This document shows positions 43,952-54,300 of a stretch of 64,000 nucleotides of DNA, piece after piece. The DNA comes from Streptomyces cupreus. Its GTDB lineage: Bacteria; Actinomycetota; Actinomycetes; Streptomycetales; Streptomycetaceae. The position numbers and the translations under genes are program-made. The stretch is from positions 1 through 64,000 of the forward strand of contig NZ_JACMSF010000048.1 of the NCBI RefSeq assembly GCF_014257025.1, written 5' to 3'. Position 1 is the first letter of the stretch, and each line of letters begins with the position of its first letter. Under the pieces are notes generated by a model. The model had not been told where the DNA came from. It ran no database searches and saw only the letters and a program-made list of their open reading frames with translations.

Positions 43952-44713
43952 TCACTCGGCAACCGCTCGGGCGACCGCCCCACGGGCCGCCGGAACACGG
44001 CTCGCGGTGGCCGCGAACCGGGTCAGCCGGGCGGCCAGCGCGGCCCTGAACTCCGGTTCCTGGAGGAAGAAATGACCGCCGGAGACCAGCGTGAGATCGA
44101 AGACGCCGGTGGTGATCCTCGACCACGCGGCCATCGACGAGGCGTCGGTCAGGACGTCCTTGCGGCCGGCGAAGGCGGTCACCGGGATCGTCAGCCGGGG
44201 GCCCGGGGCGTGCGTGTAGGTCTCGACGACCTTCAGGTCGGTCCGGATGGCCGGAAGGTAGAACTTCAGCAGCTCCGGCTCGGCGAGCAGCGCCTCGGGC
44301 AGACCGCCGATCCGCTGCAGCCCCTGCACGAAGCCGTCGTCGGGCAGATGGTGGAAGGGGCGGTGCGACAGCGGCTCGGTGGGCCCGTTGCGCCCGGAGA
44401 CCAGCAGCAGCTGCGGCGGGCTGCCCTGCGCGGTCAGCACCCGGGCGGCCTCGTAGCCGACGAGCGAGCCGAAGCTGTGCCCGAACAGCGCGTACGGCTC
44501 GTGCCGGCGCTCGCCGATCTGCCGTACCGCCTCCTCGGTCAGCGCGGACAGGCCGTGCAGCAAGGGTTCTCGTACCCGGGTTCCGTGCCCGGGCAGTTCG
44601 AGGGGGACGACGGTGATGTGATCGGGCAGATCGGCGGCGAGCCGGATGTACGGATGCGCGCTGCCGCCCGCGTGCGCGAGGCAGAACAGCGTCAGTCCTG
44701 GGTCGGTGGTCAA
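43952..44713 (-). CDS. Type II thioesterase, second copy
   Basis: 253 residues. LTLFCLAHAGGSA start, nucleophile in GHSFGS, GRKDVLTD with the likely Asp, and His in GGHFFL. It heads the carrier-protein/halogenase operon and could release the halogenated acyl group or edit carriers. It diverges from the type I PKS operon. Confidence 0.9.
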   Translation of the reverse strand: MTTDPGLTLFCLAHAGGSAHPYIRLAADLPDHITVVPLELPGHGTRVREPLLHGLSALTEEAVRQIGERRHEPYALFGHSFGSLVGYEAARVLTAQGSPPQLLLVSGRNGPTEPLSHRPFHHLPDDGFVQGLQRIGGLPEALLAEPELLKFYLPAIRTDLKVVETYTHAPGPRLTIPVTAFAGRKDVLTDASSMAAWSRITTGVFDLTLVSGGHFFLQEPEFRAALAARLTRFAATASRVPAARGAVARAVAE

Positions 44714-45059
44714 GGGAGGGTTTCCTTCCGGACTCGGAGGGTGGCGAGGGACTTGTTCGACGGGGATCGCAACAGGACTCGCTCAAGTCGCCGTCGACAG
44801 GGGTTCGAGAGGGGGAAGGGATACGTCCGCTCGCCGCCGGGCGGAATGCAACGCCCGGACCCGGCCGCTCAGAGGCAGGCCAGACGGCTGTGTTCGAGGG
44901 GACGGACGGCTTCAACTGTCCGCTTTGTGACGCCCGTTCGCCCTGCCGCGCGTTCCCGCGAGGGGCGAACATCGGCCACACTTCCGCTCTCTCAAGGGCG
45001 TCTTGAGTCCGTCTCCCTACCGTCGCTTTCGGCCGCACTTGAGGGAGAGAGGTGCCACG
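44714..45059. promoter_or_regulatory. Divergent promoter region with SARP-like repeats on both strands
   Basis: 346 bases with no gene. On the minus strand, TCGACGG-CGAC-TTGAGCG (44797 down to 44780) lies 67 bases before the thioesterase start. On the plus strand, TCAAGGG-CGTC-TTGAGTC (44992-45009) lies 51 bases before the ACP/PKS operon. Both have an 11-bp period and the TTGA core of the sites at 17720 and 34537. CTCAAG-N5-CTTGAG also forms a perfect inverted repeat here. Confidence 0.55.
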
Positions 45060-45353
45060 GTGAGCGGACCTGCGAGGGAGATCACCCCCGAAGCGGTGGA
45101 GAACTGGCTGGTGGAGCAGATTGCCCAAAGGACCTTGCTGCCCCCGGCGATGGTGTCGGTCCACCTGTGCTTCGACGAGTTCGACATCGACTCCGCGGAC
45201 AGCCTGGTGATCACCACGGCCCTGGCGGACTGGCTCGGCGACGAGGTGGACCCGCGTGCGCTCGTACGTCATCCGACGATCCGGTCGCTCGCCGGATACC
45301 TGGCGGGCCGACGCCACCAGGCCACAACGGGAGGAACTCCGGTCCATGGCTGA
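45060..45353 (+). CDS. Discrete acyl carrier protein before the type I PKS
   Basis: 97 residues from GTG 45060, preceded by GAGGGAGAGAGG. The serine lies in DIDSADSLVITTALADWL. The last codons overlap the PKS start by 8 bases (ATGGCTGA), so the two are translated together. It may deliver the starter unit to the first ketosynthase, since the PKS has no loading domain of its own. Confidence 0.85.
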   Translation: MSGPAREITPEAVENWLVEQIAQRTLLPPAMVSVHLCFDEFDIDSADSLVITTALADWLGDEVDPRALVRHPTIRSLAGYLAGRRHQATTGGTPVHG

Positions 45354-48300
45354 GAACCGACGGTACGAGCCGCGCCCCGACGACATCGCCGTCGTCGGGG
45401 CCGGTTGCCGCTTCCCCGGGGGCGTACGCGACCTCGACGGGCTGTGGCGGGTGCTGATGGACGGCGTGGACGTCGTCACGCCGGTGCCCGCCGACCGTTG
45501 GAGCGACGACTTCCACCACCCCGACCGGCACAACCCCGGCACCACCTACTGCCGTGAGGGCGGATTCCTCGACGAGATCGACCGGTTCGACGCCGACTAC
45601 TTCGGCGTCTCCCCGCGCGAGGCCAGGGGCATGGACCCCCAGCAGCGACTGCTGCTCGAGGTGTGCTCGGAGGCCATGGAGGACGCGGGCCTGCCGCGCG
45701 ACAGGTGGGAGGGCAGCCGGACCTCCGTCCACATGGGCATCCTCGGCTCCGACTATCTGCTGCTGCACGCGCGGACCTCGGGGATCCGCGCCATCGACCC
45801 GTACTTCGCCTCCGGCAAGGAGTTCAGCTTCGCCGCCGGACGCATCGCCTACACCTTCGGGCTGCACGGTCCCGCGATGACCGTCAACACCGCCTGCTCC
45901 TCCTCGCTGGTCGCCGTCCACCTCGCCTGCCAGGCCCTGCGCAGCGGCGAGGCCGACACCGCGCTCGCGGGCGGCGTGAACGTGATCGTCGCGCCCGAAC
46001 TCTCCGTTTTCATGGGCAAGGTGCAAGCGCTGTCCCCGACCGGACGGTGCCGCCCCTTCGACGCCCGCGCCGACGGCATCGTCCGCGGCGAGGGCTGCGG
46101 GGTCGTCGTACTCAAGCGCTACGCCGACGCGGTACGCGACCACGACCGCATCCACGGGCTGATCCGGGGCTCGGCCGTCAACCAGGACGGACGCAGCGCC
46201 GGACTGACCGCCCCCAACGCCGTCGCGCAGCAGGATCTGCTGCGCGCGGCGCTGGCGTCGGCGTCGGTCGCGCCCGAGGAGCCGGTGTTCGTGGAGGCGC
46301 ACGGCACCGGCACCCCGCTCGGGGACCCGCTGGAGATCTCCGCCCTCACCGAGGTGCTCGGCCGCACCCGGCCCCCGGAGGAGCCCCTCCTGGTCGGCTC
46401 CCACAAGGCGCACTTCGGGCACATGGACTCCGCCGCCGGTATCGCGGGCCTGCTCAAGACGCTGCTGGTGCTCAGGCACCGCACGGTCCCGGGGCAGATC
46501 CACCATGTCTACCCGGCCCCGATGATCGACTGGGAGTCCTCCGGGACGCTCGTCCCGGTCGAGCACGTCCGGCTGCCCGGCGAGGACCTGCCGCTGACCG
46601 CGGGCGTGAGCGCCTTCGGGCTCTCCGGTACCAACGCGCACATCGTGCTCGGCAGCGCGCCGCAGCCCGCCGCCACCGAACTCCCGGACGGACCGCACAC
46701 CCTGCTCATCTCCGCGACCACCGCCGAGGGGCTGCGCCGGCTGGCCGCCGACTACGGCGCCCGGCTCGCCGACCCGGTCGGTCCGTTCGCCGCCGCCTCC
46801 GCCGTACGGCGCACCCACCTCAAGCACCGGATCGCCGTCGTCGGCAAGGACGCCGCCGAACTCACCGCCGCGCTCGCCGACGCCGAGGGCGGCCGGGCGG
46901 CCGACACCCCGCCCAAGCTCGTCCATGTCTTCTCCGGGCAGGGCTCGCAGTGGCCCCGCATGGGCCTGGACCTCGCCGAGACCGAACCCGTGGTCCGCGA
47001 CATCCTCGACGACTGCGACGAACTGCTGCGCGCCGAGGCCGGCTGGTCCCTGTACGACGTCCTGCGCGACGCCGACCCGGCCCGGGTCAAGGCCACCGAC
47101 GTGGCCCAGCCCGCCGTGTTCGCGGTCCAGGTCGCGCTCGCCCGGCTCTGGCAGTCCTGGGGCGTGCGCCCCGACGCGGTGATCGGGCACAGCATGGGCG
47201 AGGTCGCCGCCGCACACATGTCCGGGGCGCTCGAACTGGAGGACGCCGTACGGCTCGTGGCGCACCGCGGGCGGCTGATGCACCGCGCCGCCGGCACCGG
47301 CCGGATGGCCAACGTCGAGCTCGGCGCGGACCAGGTGCGCGAGCGGCTCGCCGCCCGCCACCCCGAGGTGGTCGTCGCCACCGAGAACGGGCCCGCCTCC
47401 GTCGTCATCGCCGGGCCCAAGGAGGCCGTGGAGGGCGCGGTCCGTGAACTCGCCGACGACGGCGTGAACGTGGTCGCGCTCCCCGTCGACTACGCCTTCC
47501 ACTCCCCGCTGATGCAGCCCTACGCCGACGAACTAGCCGAGCTGCTCGGGGACTTGACGCCCAAGGCGCCGACGGTGCCGTTCCTGTCCACCGCCCTGCC
47601 GGGCCAGGACGTCCCGCTCGACGCCGCCTACTGGAGCGCCAACCTCCGGGAGCCGGTGCGGCTGTGGCCCGTCGTCGACGCGCTGCTCGCCGAGGGTGAG
47701 ACGGCGTTCGTCGAGATCGGCGCCCACCCGGTTCTCTCCCGCCCGCTCCAGTCCGCCCTCGCCCATCGCGAGCGGCGCGGGCCGGTCGTCTCCTCGCTGT
47801 ACCGGGGCCAGGACGGGCCGACCATGCTGGCCCGCTCCCGGGCCAAGCTGCACGAGGCCGGCATCGACATCGACTGGGCCGAGGCGCACGGTGCGCCGGT
47901 GCGCCCGGTGACCCTGCCGCCGCACCGCTGGGCCGACGAGCGGTTCTGGCTGGACGGTGTGGAGCGCGGCGAACAGGGCTCGGGCCCGGCCGACCTGGAC
48001 GGACTGCGGGCCGAGGTACGGCTGGTGGACGCGCAGGGTCGGGTGGTCGCGGAGCTCGGGGCCGACGCGGTTGCCGCGGCTGCGGCGCCGGTCGCTTCTG
48101 CGGCGCCGGCGGCCCCGGAGGCTGCGGCTCCGGTTCCCGTGGAGGAGCCCGCGGAGGCGGCGGCACCCGCGCCGGTCGCCCACGACCGGGAGCATGTGGC
48201 GTCCACGGTTCATGCCCAGCTCGTGAAGGTTCTCGGCCACGGGCCGCGCAAGCGGCTGCCGCGTACTCGGGGGTTCTTCGAGTTGGGTATCGACTCGATC

Positions 48301-51300
48301 TCCGTTGCGGAGTTCGCCCGGCGGGTGGCGGAGGAGCTGCGGGTTCCGGTGGACGGCGCGGATGCGCTGGCGCACGGCACGATCGATGGTTTTACGGACT
48401 ACATCATGACGCTGGTTCCGGAGAGCGCCGGTGAGATTGCCGACGAGAGCGCCTCCGAGAGTGCCGCTTCGGGTAGTGAGGCGGCTGCGGCGCCGTCGGG
48501 GCCGGTCGCGCAGTTCCCCGCGCCCCTTGAGGGTGCTGGTGAACCGGCCGTTTCCGAGGAGCCGTTGGCCGGTCGTATCGAACCTGTCCCTGTTCCCGAA
48601 CCCGCCGACGCCCTCGACTCCGACGCCGTCGAACCCATTGCCGTCGTCGGCATCGGGTGCCGCCTGCCCGGCGGTGTCGCGGGCCCCGAGGACTTCTGGC
48701 GGCTGCTCGATCAGCGGGTCGACGCCAGTGGTGACGTGCCCGCCGAGCGGTGGGATGCCGCGGCCCTCGACGGTGTGCCGAAGCGGGGATCCTTCCTCGG
48801 CGAGGTCGACGGGTTCGACAACTCCTTCTTCCGGATCTCGCCCCGCGAGGCCCGCACCATGGACCCGCAGCAGCGGCTGTTCCTGGAGGTGGCCTGGGAG
48901 GCGCTGGAGGACGCCGGGGTCCGGGCCGACCGGATCGGCGGCACCCGTACCGGCGTGTTCGTCGGCCTCAACACCACCGACTACCAGCAGTTGGTGACCC
49001 GTCGCGAGTCCGATGTCGACCTGTACTACGGCACCGGCAACTCCTTCAGCGCGACCGCGGGCCGTATCTCCTACTTCCTGGGACTGCGCGGTCCGAGCCT
49101 CGCCGTGGACACCGCCTGCTCCTCCTCCCTGACCGCCGTGCACCTGGCCTGCCAGAGCCTGCGCTCGGGGGAGAGCCGGCTGGCGCTGGCCGGCGGGGTC
49201 AACGTCATGGCCACCCCGACGGTCTTCCTCTCCATGGGGGCGGCCGGGGCGCTCGCCCCCGACGGACGGTGCAAGACCTTCGACGACTCCGCCGACGGCT
49301 ACGGCCGGGGCGAGGGCGCGGGTGTGGTCATCCTCAAGAAACTCTCGACCGCGCTGAGCGACGGTGACCGCGTGTACGCGATCATCCGCGGCAGCGCGGT
49401 CAACCAGGACGGGGCCAGCGGCGGGTTCACCGTGCCCAGCGGCACCGCCCAGGAAGAGGTCATCCTCTCCGCGCTCGACCAGGCCGGAATCGAACCGCAC
49501 GAGGTCTCCTACGTCGAGGCGCACGGCACCGGCACCCGGCTCGGCGACGCGGTCGAACTGCGCGCCCTGGCCGGGGCGCTCGGAACGGGACGTCCCGCCG
49601 ACCGCCCGCTGGTCGTGGGCTCGGTGAAGACCAACGTCGGCCATCTGGAGGCCGCCGCCGGAGTCACCGGGCTGATCAAGACGGTGCTGGCGCTCGGCCG
49701 GGAGCGCATCCCCGCCCAGCTCCACCTGTCCGAGCCGACCCGCCAACTGGACTGGGCGAAGCTGCCGTTGAACGTGGCGGGCGACCCCGTGGCCTGGCCG
49801 CGCGGTGAACGGCCCCGGATCGCGGGCATCAGCGCGTTCGGCTTCACCGGCACCAACGCCCACGTCCTGGTCCAGGAGGCCCCGGCCGTGCCCGAACCCC
49901 CGGCCGCACCCCGGCCCGTACGGCCCTGTGTGCTGACCGTGTCCGCAGCGACACCCGACGCCCTGACCGCCGCCGTGGCCCTGATGCGCGAGCGTGTCGC
50001 CGCCGCCGACGACAGCGAACTCGCCGACCTGTGCTGGACGTCGGGCGCCCGCCGCGCCCACCTCGCGCACCGGATCACCGCCGTCGGACGCACCCGCGAC
50101 GAACTCCTCTCCGCCCTGGACCGGGCCCGCCCGGTGCAGGCCCGCGACGAGGCGTCGGTGCTGTTCGTCTACGGCCGCACCCCCGCCGACCTGTCGGGTT
50201 ACGAGGAGGCGCTGGCCGGGGACCCGGAGGCCGTCGAGACCTACCGCGCCGCCCTCGCCGAGGCCCGCGAGGCCCTGCGCGCCGAACTCGGCGAGCCCGA
50301 GGGCCCGGCGCACCCGGGCAGCGTGGAGCACGCCGGCGAGGTGTTCGCGGGCCAGCTCGCGACGACCGCGCTGTGGAAGGTGCTCGGCGTGGAACCCGAC
50401 GCGGTCGTCGGCTGGGACATCGGGGAGTACGCGGCCGCCGTGGTCGCGGGCGACCTCACGCTCGTCAACGCCGTACGGCTGCTCGCGGCCGGTGTGCCCG
50501 TGCCCGCGCAGCCCGACGGGGCGCGGGTGGCCCGCCACTCCGCCGCCGACGGCTGGAACGCGCTGGCGGGCGGGGTCATGACGGCCGGCCTCGACGTCCT
50601 GCTGGACATCGGCACCGGAAGCCGCGCCATCCGTATGCTGGGCGCCGCCCTGGACGCGGCGGTGGAACCCGACGAGACCCTCCCGGTCCAGCTCACCGCG
50701 CCGCGCCGGCGCCAGCCCAGCGGGGTCGAGAAGGCCTACCTCGGCCCGGTCGAACTGCTGGAACTGGCGGGCGCACTGCACGCCCACGGGGTGAGCGTCG
50801 ATTGGGACCGGCTGGTGCCCGGAGCGCACCGCCCGGTAGCGCTGCCCGCCTACCCCTGGCAGCGCAAGGCCTATTGGGTGGACACTCCCTACGCGGTGGA
50901 ACCCCGCCCGCAGTCCGAGCCGCAGCCCGCGGCCCAGGCCCCACCGGAGCCCGCAGGCGGTCTCGCCGCCGAACTGCTCGCGCTGTCGCCCGACCGGCGT
51001 CAGGAGCAACTGGTCGACCTGCTGCTCAAGCTGGTCGCGCAGGTGCTCGGCGAGGAGGCCGATGTCTCGCCCGACCAGGGCTTCTTCGACCTCGGCATGG
51101 ACTCGGTGCTCTCCCAGGACCTCAAGCAGCGCGCCGAGCGCGAGCTGGGCCTCGAACTGCCCGGCACCGTCATGTTCGAGTGCCCCAACGTCACGTCCTT
51201 CGCCCGCTTCGTCCTCGACGAGGTGCTCACCGAACCGCAGGACCAGGCCGAACCCGCCGAGGCAGTCGCCCCGCAGGAGCCGGCCGAGGACCTTGATGAC

Positions 51301-51378
51301 CTCGACGACGACTCCCTGCTGAGCCGTCTCGACGACGCGCTGGCGTCGTCCGAAGCCCTGTTGACCGAGGGAGACTGA
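45346..51378 (+). CDS. Type I PKS: KS-AT-ACP-KS-AT(inactive)-ACP
   Basis: 2010 residues from ATG 45346. KS1 has Cys184 (TACSSS), His319 (EAHGTGT) and His359. AT1 has Ser616 (GHSMGE) and YAFH (His719), suggesting malonyl. ACP1 attaches at Ser984 (GIDSIS). KS2 has Cys1258 and intact histidines. The second AT is shortened and lacks catalysis: GWDIGE has Asp1691 where Ser should be and no HAFH motif is found. ACP2 attaches at Ser1923 (GMDSVL). There are no reductive domains, so both extensions leave beta-keto groups unless modified in trans. The first KS has no loading module; the upstream ACP probably supplies the starter. Confidence 0.93.
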   Translation: MAENRRYEPRPDDIAVVGAGCRFPGGVRDLDGLWRVLMDGVDVVTPVPADRWSDDFHHPDRHNPGTTYCREGGFLDEIDRFDADYFGVSPREARGMDPQQRLLLEVCSEAMEDAGLPRDRWEGSRTSVHMGILGSDYLLLHARTSGIRAIDPYFASGKEFSFAAGRIAYTFGLHGPAMTVNTACSSSLVAVHLACQALRSGEADTALAGGVNVIVAPELSVFMGKVQALSPTGRCRPFDARADGIVRGEGCGVVVLKRYADAVRDHDRIHGLIRGSAVNQDGRSAGLTAPNAVAQQDLLRAALASASVAPEEPVFVEAHGTGTPLGDPLEISALTEVLGRTRPPEEPLLVGSHKAHFGHMDSAAGIAGLLKTLLVLRHRTVPGQIHHVYPAPMIDWESSGTLVPVEHVRLPGEDLPLTAGVSAFGLSGTNAHIVLGSAPQPAATELPDGPHTLLISATTAEGLRRLAADYGARLADPVGPFAAASAVRRTHLKHRIAVVGKDAAELTAALADAEGGRAADTPPKLVHVFSGQGSQWPRMGLDLAETEPVVRDILDDCDELLRAEAGWSLYDVLRDADPARVKATDVAQPAVFAVQVALARLWQSWGVRPDAVIGHSMGEVAAAHMSGALELEDAVRLVAHRGRLMHRAAGTGRMANVELGADQVRERLAARHPEVVVATENGPASVVIAGPKEAVEGAVRELADDGVNVVALPVDYAFHSPLMQPYADELAELLGDLTPKAPTVPFLSTALPGQDVPLDAAYWSANLREPVRLWPVVDALLAEGETAFVEIGAHPVLSRPLQSALAHRERRGPVVSSLYRGQDGPTMLARSRAKLHEAGIDIDWAEAHGAPVRPVTLPPHRWADERFWLDGVERGEQGSGPADLDGLRAEVRLVDAQGRVVAELGADAVAAAAAPVASAAPAAPEAAAPVPVEEPAEAAAPAPVAHDREHVASTVHAQLVKVLGHGPRKRLPRTRGFFELGIDSISVAEFARRVAEELRVPVDGADALAHGTIDGFTDYIMTLVPESAGEIADESASESAASGSEAAAAPSGPVAQFPAPLEGAGEPAVSEEPLAGRIEPVPVPEPADALDSDAVEPIAVVGIGCRLPGGVAGPEDFWRLLDQRVDASGDVPAERWDAAALDGVPKRGSFLGEVDGFDNSFFRISPREARTMDPQQRLFLEVAWEALEDAGVRADRIGGTRTGVFVGLNTTDYQQLVTRRESDVDLYYGTGNSFSATAGRISYFLGLRGPSLAVDTACSSSLTAVHLACQSLRSGESRLALAGGVNVMATPTVFLSMGAAGALAPDGRCKTFDDSADGYGRGEGAGVVILKKLSTALSDGDRVYAIIRGSAVNQDGASGGFTVPSGTAQEEVILSALDQAGIEPHEVSYVEAHGTGTRLGDAVELRALAGALGTGRPADRPLVVGSVKTNVGHLEAAAGVTGLIKTVLALGRERIPAQLHLSEPTRQLDWAKLPLNVAGDPVAWPRGERPRIAGISAFGFTGTNAHVLVQEAPAVPEPPAAPRPVRPCVLTVSAATPDALTAAVALMRERVAAADDSELADLCWTSGARRAHLAHRITAVGRTRDELLSALDRARPVQARDEASVLFVYGRTPADLSGYEEALAGDPEAVETYRAALAEAREALRAELGEPEGPAHPGSVEHAGEVFAGQLATTALWKVLGVEPDAVVGWDIGEYAAAVVAGDLTLVNAVRLLAAGVPVPAQPDGARVARHSAADGWNALAGGVMTAGLDVLLDIGTGSRAIRMLGAALDAAVEPDETLPVQLTAPRRRQPSGVEKAYLGPVELLELAGALHAHGVSVDWDRLVPGAHRPVALPAYPWQRKAYWVDTPYAVEPRPQSEPQPAAQAPPEPAGGLAAELLALSPDRRQEQLVDLLLKLVAQVLGEEADVSPDQGFFDLGMDSVLSQDLKQRAERELGLELPGTVMFECPNVTSFARFVLDEVLTEPQDQAEPAEAVAPQEPAEDLDDLDDDSLLSRLDDALASSEALLTEGD

Positions 51379-51380
51379 CC

Positions 51381-54300
51381 ATGACGACCCCGGACTACCG
51401 GGCCAAACTCGTCGAAGCCGTCCGCACCATCGAGAAGCTCCAGGGCGAGCTGGCGAAGAACCGCAGCCGGCCGCTGGACGAGCCGATCGCCGTCATCGGG
51501 CTCGGCTGCCGGCTGCCGGGCGGCGCCGACGGCCCCGACTCGCTGTGGCGGATGCTGGTGGACGGCACCGACACCATCCGGGAGTTCCCGGCCGAACGCG
51601 GCGACGCGCAGGCGGTGTTCGACGACGACCCCGATCAGCCCGGCAAGGCGTATGTCACCCAGGGCGGCTTCCTCGACGAGCGCGTGGACCTGTTCGAGCC
51701 CGGAGTGTTCGGCATCTCGCCGCGCGAGGCGGTCGGCATGGACCCGCAGCAGCGGCTCGTGCTGGAGGTGGCCTGGGAGGCGCTGGAGCGGGCCGGTTAC
51801 GCGCCGGACCGGCTCACCGGCAGCCCCACCGGCGTCTACTTCGGCGTGTCCACCACCGACTACGCCCGGCTCAGGCAGAGCGAGGGCGACATCCGGGACG
51901 TCGACGCCTACCAGCTCGTCGGCGAGCCCAGCTTCGTCGCGGGCCGGATCTCCTACACCCTCGGCCTGATGGGACCGAGCAAGGTCGTCGACACGACCTG
52001 CTCCTCCTCCCTGGTCGCCCTGCACGAGGCCTGCCAGGACCTGCGCACCGGCGAGTGCGACATGGCGCTCGCGGGCGGCGTCAACCTGATGCTCTCGCCG
52101 TACGGCTTCGTCATGATGAGCAAGTTCGGCGGGCTCTCCCCGGACGGGCGCTGCAAGACCTTCGACGCGAGCGCGAACGGCTATGTGCGCGGTGAGGGCG
52201 CCGGTGTGGTCGTCCTCAAGCGCTACTCCGACGCGCTGCGCGACGGCGACCCGGTGCTGGCCCTGGTACGCGGCTCGGCCGTCAACCACGACGGACGCAG
52301 CAGCGGGCTCACGGTGCCCAACCCGGCCGCCCAGCAGGGCGTCATCCGCGGCGCCCTGGAGCAGGCGGGCATCGCCCCCGGCGACGTCGACTACATCGAG
52401 GCGCACGGCACCGGCACCGCGCTCGGCGACCCGATCGAACTGCGGGCCCTGCAGGCCGTGATCGGCCGTAACCGCCCCTCGGACAGCCCGCTGAAGGTCG
52501 GCTCGATCAAGACCAACATCGGTCATCTGGAGTCGGCGGCCGGCATCGCCGGTGTGCTGAAGCTGGTCCTCGCCCTCCAGCACGGTCACATCCCGCCGCA
52601 CCTGCACTTCAACGACCCCAACCCGAACGTCGACTGGAGCAAGCTGAACGTCGAGGTCACCAAGGACGGCGGCCCCTGGGACGCCACCGGCGACCGGCCC
52701 CGCGTCGGCGGCATCAGCAGCTTCGGCGCGAGCGGCACCAACGCGCACGCCGTGATCAGCGCGGCGCCCGTCAAGGCCGAGCCCCCGGCGTCCCCCGGAC
52801 CCGAGGTGCTGACCCTGTCCGCGCACTCCGCCGAGGGCCTCGCCGAACTGGCCGGACGCTATGCCGGTCACCTCCGCGACAACCCCGACGTCCCGCTCGC
52901 CGACATCAGCTGGACCAGCCAGGTCGGCCGGTCCCGGCAGCGGCACGGGCTCGCCGTCACCGGCTCCATGTCAGGCGAACTCGCGGGCGCGCTGGAGGCG
53001 TTCGCGCGCGGGGAGCGGGCTTCCGGCACCGTCACCGCCGAACTGCCGGTCCACAAGCACCGCAAGACGGCCTGGCTGTTCACCGGACAGGGTTCGCAGT
53101 ACGCCGGAATGGCCCGCGGCCTGGCCGACGAACCCGCCTTCCGCGCCCCCTTCGACGAGGCCGCGGCCCTGTTCGACACGCATCTGGACCGCCCGCTGGC
53201 GTCCGTGGTGTGGCCGGAGCCCAGCCAGGAATCGCCGGTCGACGACACCCGCTACACGCAGCCCGCGCTGTTCGCCGTCGAGTACGCGCTCGCCCGGATG
53301 TGGCAGTCCTGGGGTCTGAAGCCCAGCGGTCTGCTCGGGCACAGCATCGGCGGCATCGTCGCCGCCTGTGTCGCGGGCGTCTTCGAGCTGCCGGACGCCG
53401 TCCGACTGGTCGCGGCGCGCGCGGCCCTGATGGCCGAGCTGCCCGCGGGCGGCGCCATGGCCGCCCTGGACTGCGACGAGGCCACGGCCCGCGCGGCCAT
53501 CGCCGGGTACCGCGACACGGTGTCGCTGGCCGGGGTCAACGGCCCCTCCAGCGTGGTGATCTCGGGCGCCGCCGCCGACGTGGACGCGGTGCGCACGGCG
53601 CTGGAGGCGCGCGGGATGCGTACCACCCGGCTCACCGTCAGCCATGCCTTCCACTCGCCGCTGCTGGCGCCGATGCTCGCGGAGTTCCGTGCGGTCGCCG
53701 AGTCGCTGACCTACCGGATGCCGAGCCTGCCGCTGATCTCCGACCACACCGGACGCCCCTGGACCGCCGAGGACAGCGGCCCGGAGTACTGGGTGCGGCA
53801 CGCGGCCGGCACGGTCCGTTTCCACGACGGGCTCACCGCGCTGCACGCGGAAGGGGCCCGCACCTTCCTGGAGATCGGCCCCGCCCCGGTGCTCAGCGGC
53901 ATCGGGGAGCGCACCGGGCTTGACGGCGACTGCCTGTACGTGCCGTCCCTGTACAAGCCGAGGGCCGGCGCACCCGAGGACCGCACCGCCGTCCAGCGGG
54001 CGCTGGGTCTGCTGCACCTGCGCGGTGAGACCGTGGACTGGACGGCGGTGCACTCGGGTTCGGGCCGCACTCCGCGTCGGGTGGCCCTGCCGGTCACCCC
54101 CTGGAACGGCGAGCGCTACTGGTACGAGGAGCGCCGTGAGACGCCCCGGGCCTCCGCGGGCACTCCGGTGCCGCAGGCCGGGATCCGGCTCTACAGCGCC
54201 GTACCGACCTATGAGCTCCAGCTGGACGAGCCGGACTGGGACCGTTACGCGCGCACCGGTTCGGACGGCTTCCGGTTCCTGCCCGTCGGCTCGCTGGGCC

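Noticed and set aside
45256..45345. Earlier ATG start for the first type I PKS
   Set aside because: It would overlap the upstream ACP by about 98 bases; ATG 45346 gives the usual short overlap and a normal KS N-terminus.
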